Below, one piece after another: positions 53,507-62,072 of a stretch of DNA of 64,000 bases (the first letter of the stretch is position 1; the number at the start of each line of letters is the position of its first letter). Source of the stretch: Bacillota bacterium (lineage in GTDB: Bacteria > Bacillota > Clostridia > Lachnospirales > Lachnospiraceae); contig JAEYFP010000010.1 in the NCBI GenBank assembly GCA_023402845.1, forward strand, positions 62,001 through 126,000, read 5' to 3'. Made by a program: the position numbers and the translations under genes. Under the pieces are notes generated by a model, which was not told the origin of the DNA, searched no databases, and saw nothing but the letters and a program-made list of their open reading frames with translations.

Positions 53507-54985
53507 TTAATGCTCATACCACCCTACGACGCCGGGCGTTAAATTAATATTAATCTGTTTAACCTCTTGATATTCCAAAAGGCCGTGAATTCCCAACTCT
53601 CTGCCGATTCCGCTCATTTTATAGCCTCCCCACGGAGCTTCATTAAATGTTGGATTATAGCAGTTGATCCAGGTAATTCCCGCCCGGATTTCTCTGATAA
53701 CACGATGTGCCCGGGTAATGTCCGAGGTGAATACGGCTCCGGCCAAACCGTAATCCGTATCATTGGCAAGCGCAAGCGCCTCTTCCTCCGACTTGAAGGT
53801 CATTACCGCCACAACCGGCCCGAAGATTTCTTCTTTTACAATCTTCATCTCAGGCTTGCAATCCGCAAAAATCGTCGGCCGGATAAAATATCCATCCGCA
53901 CATTCTCCCTCCGTATACCGCTCACCTCCGCATACCAGAGTAGCACCTTCCTCCACACCGCTTTTGATATAGTCAAGTACCCGCTCCATATGCTCTTTCG
54001 TGATAACAGGTCCCATATCGGGATTGTTAACCGGATTACCCAAGGTCATGGCATTTGCTCTTGCCGCCAGTTTTTCCACAAATACATCCTTAATGGATTC
54101 TTCAACAATAATTCTGCTCCCTGCCGAGCACACCTCACCCTGATTAAAGAAAATGCCGATCATTGCCCATTCCACCGCACCGTCCAGATCAGCATCGGCA
54201 AAAATGATATTAGGGGATTTTCCGCCGAGCTCCAGTCCGATTTTTTTGAGATTTCCGGATGCGGCACGCATGAGGCTCTGTCCGACCTTCGTGCTCCCTG
54301 TGAACGTGACCATATCCACATCCTTGTTTTCTCCCATCTCCGTACCGACTTCAGCATCTCCCTGCACCAGATTGACACAGCCTGCGGGCAGCCCGGCCTC
54401 TTCAAATAGTTCAAACAGCTTGATCGTGCTTAACGGCGCTTTCGGACTTGGCTTGAATACAATGCTGTTTCCCGCTGCCAGCGCAGGCGCCAGCTTCCAT
54501 ACACTCATTAAAAACGGGTAATTCCAGGGAGTAATCTGTGCACAGACGCCTACCGGCTCTTGAACCGTATAACTGTGCATTTTTCCGAAATTTCCATTCA
54601 CATCATAAACTCCGCCATAGGGGGCCTTTATTAATCCTGCATAATAGCGAAATGTATGAATGCCGTCGTCAACATCCCCTTCTGCCTCACGCAGGGGCTT
54701 TCCGTTGTCCAATGTATCCAGCATTGCGATTTCTGCCAGATCCCTTTCAATCAGAGCCGCAATTTTTAAAAGTACATCTCCCCTGGCCTGAGAATCCATC
54801 TCTCTCCATTCCCTCGAATGGTAAAAGGATTCCTTTGCCGCATGAACCGCGGTTCTGACATCTTCGATACTGCTCTCCGAAACCTTGGCAAATACTTCTC
54901 CGGTAGCCGGATTAATCACATCAATGACCTTTCCCGATGTTCCTTCCACCCATTTACCGTTAATAAAATTCTTTTTAATTTCCAT
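53507..54985 (-). CDS. NAD-dependent aldehyde dehydrogenase, probable 4-aminobutanal dehydrogenase
   Basis: 492 residues from the ATG at 54985 (GGAGG upstream). The catalytic Cys is C286 in NQGEVCSAGSR and the general base is E252 in LELGGKSPN. The NAD site includes ITPWNYPFLM and FTGSTKVGQ. It is of the betaine-aldehyde/PuuC type. With patA nearby, 4-aminobutanal to GABA is the most natural reaction. It sits directly after the binding-protein gene of the second importer and before the YtcJ-like hydrolase. Confidence 0.88.
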   Translation of the reverse strand: MEIKKNFINGKWVEGTSGKVIDVINPATGEVFAKVSESSIEDVRTAVHAAKESFYHSREWREMDSQARGDVLLKIAALIERDLAEIAMLDTLDNGKPLREAEGDVDDGIHTFRYYAGLIKAPYGGVYDVNGNFGKMHSYTVQEPVGVCAQITPWNYPFLMSVWKLAPALAAGNSIVFKPSPKAPLSTIKLFELFEEAGLPAGCVNLVQGDAEVGTEMGENKDVDMVTFTGSTKVGQSLMRAASGNLKKIGLELGGKSPNIIFADADLDGAVEWAMIGIFFNQGEVCSAGSRIIVEESIKDVFVEKLAARANAMTLGNPVNNPDMGPVITKEHMERVLDYIKSGVEEGATLVCGGERYTEGECADGYFIRPTIFADCKPEMKIVKEEIFGPVVAVMTFKSEEEALALANDTDYGLAGAVFTSDITRAHRVIREIRAGITWINCYNPTFNEAPWGGYKMSGIGRELGIHGLLEYQEVKQININLTPGVVGWYEH

Positions 54986-55002
54986 CCTGGCCTCCGTTTT
55001 GT

Positions 55003-56061
55003 TTATTTTTTCAATTCTGTCCACATTTGATCATATAAAGCCAATGTATCCACATCCAGATTTTCCACATATTCTCCATTTGCGATTACCTCTGACGGGG
55101 GATTTTTTGCAGGATTACCGGAATAATCCTCTCCCATAGCCTCCACAGCCTTACTATTGGGATTCAAATACGGGAATTCTGCGGATACCATTTGCGCGAC
55201 CTCCGGCTCCAGCATAAAATTGATAAACTTCATGGCATTTTCATAATTGGGGCTTTCCTTTGTAATACACCAATTATCCATAAATACATAAGGTCCCTCT
55301 TCCGGAAATACAACTTCGATGTTATCGTTTTCTTCCATTGCCAGAGCAATTTCGGCATTCCAGATCATTCCCACCGTACAGTCACCCGATATCAGCGCCG
55401 ATTTCGGGGAATCCGAATCATACAGCTTTACATTTGATTTTAACGTCAGCAGTTTTTCCTGGATCTCGGCCAATTTAGCAGGATCTGTTTCATTCATGCT
55501 GTAGCCCATGCTTCGTGCCGTCATTCCGATGATCGCTCTAAAATCATCGAGTACTACCAGCGAGTTTGCAAGAGCCGGATCAAACAGATCTCCATAGCTC
55601 GTAATCTCCAGATCGACCTGATCCGTATTTACGGCAATCGCAGCCACACCGCCCTGATACGGCACCGAATAAACATTGCCCGGATCATAAGAAGGATTCA
55701 AATAGCTCTCACCTATATTTTCAAGATTTGCAAGTGCTTCCTTGTCAAGCTCTGCCACCATATCCTGTGAAATCAGCTGTGCCACCATGTAGTCGCTCGG
55801 CTGAATAATATCGTAGGCACCCGCCGATTCCGATTTCACCTTTGCAAGCATATCCTCATTGGATGAAAAGGTCGATACATTTACCTTGATTCCCGTTTCC
55901 TCCGTAAACTTTTCGAAAACCGAATCCGGCACATATTCAGTCCATACAAACAGATTCAATTCCCCGGCATCTGCCGATGCCTCCTTGCTTGTGCATCCTG
56001 CCATCACAACCGAACATCCTAAAACAGCCGCGATCAGTGCATACAATTTCATTTTCTTCAT
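55003..56061 (-). CDS. potD: Polyamine-type ABC binding lipoprotein, PotD-like (second)
   Basis: 352 residues. The lipoprotein signal ends in VVMAGC with lipid Cys C23. The mature start LNLFVWTEYVPDSVFEKF is typical of PotD/PotF. The pocket motif PEEGPYVFMDNWCI keeps the amine-binding Asp and carries Phe where E. coli PotD has Trp255, unlike the first copy, which has Gly. The two binding proteins therefore probably prefer different amines, for example agmatine versus putrescine; this is inference. In this operon it comes after the permeases, while in the first operon it precedes the ATPase. Confidence 0.88.
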   Translation of the reverse strand: MKKMKLYALIAAVLGCSVVMAGCTSKEASADAGELNLFVWTEYVPDSVFEKFTEETGIKVNVSTFSSNEDMLAKVKSESAGAYDIIQPSDYMVAQLISQDMVAELDKEALANLENIGESYLNPSYDPGNVYSVPYQGGVAAIAVNTDQVDLEITSYGDLFDPALANSLVVLDDFRAIIGMTARSMGYSMNETDPAKLAEIQEKLLTLKSNVKLYDSDSPKSALISGDCTVGMIWNAEIALAMEENDNIEVVFPEEGPYVFMDNWCITKESPNYENAMKFINFMLEPEVAQMVSAEFPYLNPNSKAVEAMGEDYSGNPAKNPPSEVIANGEYVENLDVDTLALYDQMWTELKK

Positions 56062-56098
56062 AACTTTTTCCTCCTTTTATTTTTTGACAAAGAGTCCG

Positions 56099-56896
56099 CT
56101 AACTGCGCATCTTGCGCGGAGCGCTTTGCGTTATAACAACCAAAGCAGCGGTTGCAACTAAAATCAGCGTTGAAAGTGCATTGACATCCGGCGCAACGCC
56201 GCTTTTAATGCTTTCCATTACCTTCAGCGGAAAGGTTTTGACCTGTCCGTTCGTAAAATAGCTGATGATGACATCATCTATCGAAAGCGTAAAGGCAAGA
56301 AGTGCACCGCCGCCAATACCGGGTGCCAATACCGGCAGCGTAACATGGAAAAAGGTGTACACCCTTCCCGCCCCGAGATCCATTGAAGCCTCCTCGATCG
56401 AATTATCATAGCCGGAAAGTCTTGCCCGGATATTAAAAATCACAAAAGGAATGCTGAAGGTGACATGTGCCAGGACTAAAGTAATCATCCCCCTCGGAAG
56501 CTTTACGTTTGAAAAAATTGTCAGCAGTGAGATACCAAGTACAATTTCAGGAATGACAACAGGAATATAAAGCAGACCATCGATGATATTTTTTCCCTTG
56601 AAATGATATTGATACATACCGACTGCCGCAAGTGTACCGATTGCCGTAGCAAGCAGCGTACTGATCAGCGCCAGCAGCATCGTATTCCCGAACGATTGCA
56701 GAAGCACTTCATTCTCGAACAGCTTTCCATACCAGGAGAATGTAAAGCCCTTCCAGGAAAGGTAAGGCTTTGTTGTGGCCGCATTAAAGGAATTCACTAC
56801 AATGACAATAATCGGTAAAAACAGGAATAGATAAATCAGCCAGCAATATACGATTGAGATTCCCTTTTTCCATTTTTTTTTCGTTTTTTGCTTCAT
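56099..56896 (-). CDS. potC: Polyamine-type ABC permease, PotC-like (second)
   Basis: 265 residues, six membrane helices, with the EAA loop EEASMDLGAGRVYTFFHVTLPV. It is clearly paralogous to the permease at 47253. It begins 3 bp after its partner permease gene. It forms half of the channel of the second importer. Confidence 0.9.
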   Translation of the reverse strand: MKQKTKKKWKKGISIVYCWLIYLFLFLPIIVIVVNSFNAATTKPYLSWKGFTFSWYGKLFENEVLLQSFGNTMLLALISTLLATAIGTLAAVGMYQYHFKGKNIIDGLLYIPVVIPEIVLGISLLTIFSNVKLPRGMITLVLAHVTFSIPFVIFNIRARLSGYDNSIEEASMDLGAGRVYTFFHVTLPVLAPGIGGGALLAFTLSIDDVIISYFTNGQVKTFPLKVMESIKSGVAPDVNALSTLILVATAALVVITQSAPRKMRS

Positions 56897-56899
56897 ATC

Positions 56900-57769
56900 C
56901 TACACCCCCAGATTTTCCATATCACCACCGCACTTTTGGTATATCTTCACCAAAAGCAGGGTGATTGCGATCAAAATGACGGATAGTGCGGCTCCCAGCG
57001 GCCAGTTATTGCCGCTCTGGAATTGTCTCTCAATCAGGTTGCCAATAACATCTGACTTTCCGCCGCCTAAAATATCGGCTACAAAGAAATATCCGAGACA
57101 CGGAATGAATACCATGATCGAGCCGGAAAAAATACCGCTTGCGGTTAACGGAAGAATGACCTTGCAAAACGTACGTACTCCTCTTGCTCCCAGATCTGAG
57201 GAGGCCTCAATCAGATTCTGATCCAGCTTTTCCACGGCCGTATAAAGAGGCAACACCATAAAAGGAAACAGACAATAGACCATACCCAGAACAATCGTAC
57301 CTCTGTTAAAAAGAAATTCCACCGGTTCTGCCCGAAGATGAAGTCCTGTCAGCACCGTATTCAGCCAGCCGTTTGTGCCTAAAAAGGTTCTCCAGCCGTA
57401 AATGCGGATCAGTGAATTCGTCCAAAACGGAATAATCACCAGCATATACAAGATTGCCTTTCTTTTTGTAAATACTCTCGCAATTAAAAATGCGAACGGA
57501 TATGCCAAAAGGATGCAGATGACTGTCGTCAGCAGCGCAATGACCAGAGACTGCCCGTATATCTGCATATAATCGGCATCAAGAAGGCGTTTATAATTAT
57601 TCAGCGTAAACTGAAAGACAACATTATAGTTTTCATCCAGACTGCAAAATGTCATGATTACCACATAGAGCAGCGGAATTGCTACCAATGCGATCAGCCA
57701 CAGTGTTACCGGTCCCACCATTACCATCGCCGGAATCTTATTGGAACGCATCTGATTCTTTCCTTTCAT
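56900..57769 (-). CDS. potB: Polyamine-type ABC permease, PotB-like (second)
   Basis: 289 residues, six membrane helices, with an EAA loop IEASSDLGARGVRTFCKVIL. It starts at the ATG at 57769 with GGGAGAG upstream; a second Met six codons later is also possible. It partners the second PotC-like permease. It lies 30 bp after the ATPase gene. Confidence 0.9.
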   Translation of the reverse strand: MKGKNQMRSNKIPAMVMVGPVTLWLIALVAIPLLYVVIMTFCSLDENYNVVFQFTLNNYKRLLDADYMQIYGQSLVIALLTTVICILLAYPFAFLIARVFTKRKAILYMLVIIPFWTNSLIRIYGWRTFLGTNGWLNTVLTGLHLRAEPVEFLFNRGTIVLGMVYCLFPFMVLPLYTAVEKLDQNLIEASSDLGARGVRTFCKVILPLTASGIFSGSIMVFIPCLGYFFVADILGGGKSDVIGNLIERQFQSGNNWPLGAALSVILIAITLLLVKIYQKCGGDMENLGV

Positions 57770-57799
57770 CTTATCTCTCCCTTTCTGCTCACAGCCGCC

Positions 57800-58912
57800 T
57801 TATGCCAGCCGCATATTTTCTATGGCAGTATAAATCTTGTCATCAAGAGAACGAATGATTTTGGCATCCTCGTTCTTCCAATAAAGATAAATGACACCGT
57901 TCTGCGGCAGCTCCTGCCCGGCCAGCCTCTCAATTTTAATTTCACTTCCGTCCTGAAGAACAACGATTGCCTTTAAAATAGAACCAATATAAACCTGCTC
58001 CTTCACAATCGCCTTCAGGGAAAAGCCCTCAACCGGCTCCATGGAATACTGCATCCTTTCGGGTCTGACAGATACCGTTACCATTTCACCTTCTTTAAAG
58101 TCCCTGCCGCCTCCTGTAATCAAGCCGCTTTCCACCGTCACCTGGACCAAATTTCCGTTCACCAGCTTCACTCTTCCGTCAAACAGATTCGTCTCGCCGA
58201 TAAAAGAGGCTACAAATCTTGTGGCGGGCTTCTCATAGATTTCTTCCGGCGTGCCGACTTGCTGCAGCACTCCGTCGTTCATAACCGCTATGCGGTCACT
58301 CATGGATAACGCTTCCTCCTGGTCGTGTGTCACATAAATAAATGTGATTTTTAATTTTCTCTGCAGGCGTTTTAATTCCAGCTGCATCTGCTTGCGGAGC
58401 TTTAAATCAAGCGCCCCCAGCGGTTCATCCAAGAGGAGCACCCGCGGCTCGTTGATCAATGCCCTGGCAATGGCGACACGCTGCTTCTGCCCGCCGGAAA
58501 GTTGGGAGGGATACCGTTTTTCAAAGCCGCCCAGCTGTACCATCTCCAGCATTTCCATCACACGGGTTTGTATCTTTGCTTTTGATGCTTTTTTCACCTT
58601 CAGGCCATAGGCAATATTGTCAAATACCGTCATATGCGGAAATAGAGCATAGGTTTGAAAAACCGTATTGACATTACGTTCAAAGGGCTGTTTATTTTCA
58701 ACATTTTCCCCTTCTACGAGGATTGTTCCGCTTGTAATGTCTTCAAATCCGGCAACCATGCGCAGCGTCGTCGTCTTTCCGCACCCGGATGATCCCAGCA
58801 GTGTCAGAAATTCTCCTTCATAGATGTCCAGATTCAGATCTCTGACAACTGTGTTGTCCTCTCCGTATACCTTATTCACATTTTTAATTGCAACAATAAT
58901 CGTTCTTTCCAC
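57800..58912 (-). CDS. potA: Polyamine-type ABC importer ATPase, PotA-like (second)
   Basis: 370 residues from a GTG at 58912, chosen because GAGGTG lies five bases upstream. The frame stays open to 58981, but that longer start would fall inside a terminator hairpin. Walker A GSSGCGKTTTL, signature LSGGQKQRVAIARAL, Walker B LLLDEPLGALD and THDQEEAL are intact, with a C-terminal TOBE domain. It is first in the unit potA-potB-potC-potD-aldehyde dehydrogenase-amidohydrolase. Confidence 0.9.
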   Translation of the reverse strand: MERTIIVAIKNVNKVYGEDNTVVRDLNLDIYEGEFLTLLGSSGCGKTTTLRMVAGFEDITSGTILVEGENVENKQPFERNVNTVFQTYALFPHMTVFDNIAYGLKVKKASKAKIQTRVMEMLEMVQLGGFEKRYPSQLSGGQKQRVAIARALINEPRVLLLDEPLGALDLKLRKQMQLELKRLQRKLKITFIYVTHDQEEALSMSDRIAVMNDGVLQQVGTPEEIYEKPATRFVASFIGETNLFDGRVKLVNGNLVQVTVESGLITGGGRDFKEGEMVTVSVRPERMQYSMEPVEGFSLKAIVKEQVYIGSILKAIVVLQDGSEIKIERLAGQELPQNGVIYLYWKNEDAKIIRSLDDKIYTAIENMRLA

Positions 58913-58963
58913 CCTTACACCTCGCTTTAATTCCCTGCTCTGTTTATTTGAAAAAATCTTAAC

Positions 58964-58998
58964 AAAAAGCGACGAAACCAAATGCAGCTTCGTCGCCT
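58964..58998 (-). terminator. Terminator or attenuator before the second potA
   Basis: A stem of about nine bp (GGCGACGAA / TTCGTCGCT) with a 12-base loop and a T-run TTTTTGTT on the minus strand. It lies 130 bp after the luxR stop and 50 bp before potA. It could end the aguB-aguA-luxR transcript or act as an attenuator in the potA leader. Confidence 0.75.
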
Positions 58999-59024
58999 TT
59001 TATAATTACTATTTATGTTATAAA

Positions 59025-59053
59025 ACTATAAACCATATCTTTTCAGGAAACAA
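59025..59053 (-). promoter_or_regulatory. Weak promoter candidate for the second potA operon
   Basis: TTGTTT and TATAGT with 17-bp spacing on the minus strand, between luxR and the terminator. If used, the terminator at 58964-58998 would be an attenuator in the potA leader. Confidence 0.35.
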
Positions 59054-59127
59054 TCATCCGCCTTAATTATCTTTCTACTCTTTTTGGATTATTTTCCTCG
59101 ACCACTCTGTCCTTTTTCCGTCTTTTT

Positions 59128-59874
59128 TCAGTCTTTTTCCAAAATTTTTTTAAATAACTGCACGCGGCTGCTTACTCCAAGCTTGCGATAAATATTCAGA
59201 GAATGCTTTTTAAATGTATTCACACTGATCACAAGCTCCTCGCATATTTCTTCCTTCTCTTTTCCTTCCATCATGCACTGCAGCACCATTTCCTCCCTTT
59301 TTGTCAGATGAAAGTCCTCCGCTGCTTCAAGAATTGTCCATTTCCTGGGATTGTGCATCCGTTTGTTTCTCTCCATGCTTAGACGCAGGGATAAATGATC
59401 CCGCAGCATATCCACAAGAAAAATATCATCATACTCAAAATTATCCTTGCCAATCGTCCGGTAAAGCGTTGCCACTCCTAAAAATTGTTTTTCCCGTGCC
59501 AGAATGATCTGCATGGAATAGTGCCAGTTATTCGGCTTATATACTTTTTTGTAATACTCACTGGCCTTTCGTTTCTCATCATCAATGATGTCCGTCTCAC
59601 GATAGACCATGCTCTTTCCGCCGTATAAAATTCCTCTGCTGTAATCCAGCTCATCATATTCGCCGGATACACAGTCGCAGTTATATGCAATGGGCACCTC
59701 CAGTCCGGTTTCTTTTGTTTCGGAGGCAAGATAGAAATCGGCTGCATCAAAATCAATCATCATTTTCAGCCGTTCCAAAAAAGACCCCCTCATTTCGCGT
59801 TCGTCGGGTGTCTCATAAATTTTGTAGATGATGCTGTTAAGCACAAGCCAGTCATTCGTGTCTAAGGTTTTCAT
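59128..59874 (-). CDS. LuxR-family transcriptional regulator
   Basis: 248 residues. The C-terminal LuxR/GerE helix-turn-helix spans about 188-242 (LTKREEMVLQCMMEGKEKEE, then ISVNTFKKHSLNIYRKLGV). The N-terminal 160 residues look like a GAF-type sensor (FLERLKMMIDFDAADFYLAS, YSMQIILAREKQFLGVATL), and no receiver phospho-site is apparent, so it probably senses a ligand directly. Its start overlaps the aguA stop by four bases (ATGA), so it is co-translated with aguA. It most likely controls this polyamine locus. Confidence 0.88.
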   Translation of the reverse strand: MKTLDTNDWLVLNSIIYKIYETPDEREMRGSFLERLKMMIDFDAADFYLASETKETGLEVPIAYNCDCVSGEYDELDYSRGILYGGKSMVYRETDIIDDEKRKASEYYKKVYKPNNWHYSMQIILAREKQFLGVATLYRTIGKDNFEYDDIFLVDMLRDHLSLRLSMERNKRMHNPRKWTILEAAEDFHLTKREEMVLQCMMEGKEKEEICEELVISVNTFKKHSLNIYRKLGVSSRVQLFKKILEKD

Positions 59875-60992
59875 AGTCTTCCTCCTTCTGTCTTTCTGCG
59901 TTTTGGCTGCTGCTGTGTGATGCAGTGAATATTTCCTCCTCCGTAGACAATTTCTCTTGTAAAGACCCCAACCGCCTTTTTATCGGGAAACAGCTTTTGA
60001 ATCTGTTCCAATGCGAGACCGTCGTTTTCATCCCCATACTGAGGTACGACGACTCCGTCATTTACAATCAGAAAATTCAGATAGGAGGCAATGCACAAAT
60101 CACCCGGCCTGCGGGGGATACTTTCTCCGCTGTCATCCAGCCGGAAGTCTTCTCCGATCCGGACCTCCTCCTTCGGACAGCAAACACGGTGTACCTTCAG
60201 CTTTCTTCCTTTGGCATCCGTCATTTGAAGAAGCTGCTCATAGCTGCGCTGTGCCGTCTCATAAAACGGAGACTGCACCCTGTCGGTAAAAATGCAAGCC
60301 ACTTCACCCGGTCTGATAAAACACGCGACATCGTCAATATGTCCGTTTGTCTCCTGCGGATCAATCCCGTTCTTCAGCCAAAGAACCTTGCTGCAATTCA
60401 AATAGGCGCACAGCATTTCTTCTATTTGTGTTTTTGACAAATGAGGATTCCTGCCCTCGCTCAGCAGACACATTTCCGTTGTCAGCACTGTCCCTTCTCC
60501 ATCCACATGGATGGAACCGCCCTCCAGAATAAAACTTTCCGTGCGGTAAGAATCAATTCTTTCCAACTCACATATTTTTCCCGCAATCTGATCATCCAGA
60601 TTCCACGGAAAATAAAGTCCGTCAAAAAGTCCGCCCCATGCGTTAAATTTCCAATCACAGGCTCTTAATTCTCCTTTGCCGTTTATTAAAAATGTCGGCC
60701 CCGTATCTCTTGCCCACGCATCATTGCTGCTCATCTCCACCACGGCAATCTGCTCCGGCAGCCTGCTCCGGCAATTTTTATACTGGACGGCCGATGTCAG
60801 CATCACTACTTTGGCAAATTGGCTGACTGTCTTTGCGACCTCGGCAAAAGCATCCTGCGCATTCTTGCCCCCATTCCTCCAATTGTCCGGCCTTTCCGGC
60901 CAAATCATCCATACCTGCTCCTGCTCCTCAAATTCTCCCGGCATCCAAAACCCGTCTTGCTTTGGTGTGCTTCCAATGATTTTTGCCGCCAT
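59871..60992 (-). CDS. aguA: Agmatine deiminase
   Basis: 373 residues of the pentein fold. Signatures are MSSNDAWARDTGPTFL, EGGSIHVDGEGTVLTTEMCL, the His-Asp pair H218/D220 in NGHIDDVACF, and catalytic C357 in GGGNIHCITQQQP. It converts agmatine to N-carbamoylputrescine plus ammonia. The partner aguB is directly upstream (35 bp), so the hydrolytic two-step route to putrescine is complete. No arginine decarboxylase is in the window, so agmatine would come from outside or from elsewhere in the genome. Confidence 0.96.
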   Translation of the reverse strand: MAAKIIGSTPKQDGFWMPGEFEEQEQVWMIWPERPDNWRNGGKNAQDAFAEVAKTVSQFAKVVMLTSAVQYKNCRSRLPEQIAVVEMSSNDAWARDTGPTFLINGKGELRACDWKFNAWGGLFDGLYFPWNLDDQIAGKICELERIDSYRTESFILEGGSIHVDGEGTVLTTEMCLLSEGRNPHLSKTQIEEMLCAYLNCSKVLWLKNGIDPQETNGHIDDVACFIRPGEVACIFTDRVQSPFYETAQRSYEQLLQMTDAKGRKLKVHRVCCPKEEVRIGEDFRLDDSGESIPRRPGDLCIASYLNFLIVNDGVVVPQYGDENDGLALEQIQKLFPDKKAVGVFTREIVYGGGNIHCITQQQPKRRKTEGGRL

Positions 60993-61027
60993 ATCCTCCT
61001 GCCTTTCCGCTGTCAGCAGCCGTTTTC

Positions 61028-61888
61028 TTATTTTCCGTGAGAGGACAGTATTTCATACATCTTCGGTCTCCTGTCACGAAAAACTCCCCATTCCCGCCTT
61101 CTTTGAGAAATTTTATCCAAATCAAGCTCCTGAACCAGCACACCTTTGTCTGTCCGATTTAACTCCTGTAAGAGTTGACCGGTCTCATCCGTAATAAATG
61201 AGGATCCGTAAAAGGTCATGCTGGAATCCCGGACTGTTTCTGTTCCGATCCTGTTGGAAGCAATGACCGGCATAAGATTAGCTGCGCTGTGTCCCTGCAT
61301 ACATCTTTGCCAGTGCTCCTTGGAGTCCAGTTCCAGGGTTGGTTCGCTGCCGATCGCGGTCGGATAGAGCAATAATTCCGCTCCGAGCAGCGCCATTGCC
61401 CTGGCCGCTTCCGGAAACCACTGATCCCAGCAAATTCCGACGCCTATTTGGGCATACCTGGTCTTAAAGACTTTAAAACCGGTGTCTCCCGGTGTAAAAT
61501 AAAATTTTTCGGCATAAGGAAGTCCATCCGGAATATGAGTCTTTCGATAGCATCCCAGCACACTTCCATCCGCATCAATCACTGCAACGCTGTTAAATGC
61601 TGTATTTCCTGCTTTTTCATAAAAACTTACCGGAATTACAACCTGCAGCTCCCGGGCTATTTTCTGAAAATGCAGGATGGCGGGATTTGTGTCCGGTTCT
61701 GTCGCCAGCTCATAATATTGAAAATCCTGTTTCTGGCAAAAATAAGGCGTCTCAAACAGCTCCTGCAGCAGAATGATATTAGCGCCAAGCCCTGCTGCCT
61801 CTCTCACCAATTCCTCCGCCGTCTTTAAATTTTGTTTAAGATCCCATCCGCATGTCATTTGTGTTGCCGCTGCTTTTACGATTCTCAT
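61028..61888 (-). CDS. aguB: N-carbamoylputrescine amidase
   Basis: 286 residues of the nitrilase superfamily. The Glu-Lys-Cys triad is E43 in LLQELFETPYFC, K116 in CYRKTHIPDG and C153 in GVGICWDQWFPEAAR. ELFETPYFCQ and IGSEPTLELDSKEHW are typical of the AguB subgroup. It releases putrescine, CO2 and ammonia from N-carbamoylputrescine. It is first in the unit, with GGAGG upstream of the ATG and a leader of about 120 nt. Confidence 0.95.
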   Translation of the reverse strand: MRIVKAAATQMTCGWDLKQNLKTAEELVREAAGLGANIILLQELFETPYFCQKQDFQYYELATEPDTNPAILHFQKIARELQVVIPVSFYEKAGNTAFNSVAVIDADGSVLGCYRKTHIPDGLPYAEKFYFTPGDTGFKVFKTRYAQIGVGICWDQWFPEAARAMALLGAELLLYPTAIGSEPTLELDSKEHWQRCMQGHSAANLMPVIASNRIGTETVRDSSMTFYGSSFITDETGQLLQELNRTDKGVLVQELDLDKISQRRREWGVFRDRRPKMYEILSSHGK

Positions 61889-61944
61889 CCCTACAGTTCC
61901 TCCTTCGCAGTAATTTTCTATGGAACAAAAATTCTCATCAAATA

Positions 61945-61986
61945 AAAATAGGCAGTCATATCCTCACGGACATCACTGTCTATTTT
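61945..61986 (-). terminator. Attenuator-like hairpin in the aguB leader
   Basis: A 19-bp stem with two mismatches and one wobble (AAAATAGACAGTGATGTCC / GGATATGACTGCCTATTTT), loop GTGA, followed by a T-rich stretch on the minus strand. It lies between the aguB promoter and start codon, so it could stop transcription early under some condition. It might instead be the end of an upstream transcript. Confidence 0.55.
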
Positions 61987-62012
61987 GTCTGTCTATTGAC
62001 TTTATTATAATT

Positions 62013-62041
62013 ATCATACTATATCTTTGCGTTTTTGTCAT
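62013..62041 (-). promoter_or_regulatory. Promoter of the aguB-aguA-luxR unit
   Basis: ATGACA and TATGAT with a 17-bp spacer on the minus strand, about 125 bp upstream of the aguB start. Confidence 0.6.
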
Positions 62042-62072
62042 CCCCGATATTTTTCCATTACAAAACTGATTT

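Noticed and set aside
58913..58981. Longer start for the second potA
   Set aside because: It would begin inside the terminator hairpin and has no ribosome site, while the GTG at 58912 has one at good spacing.
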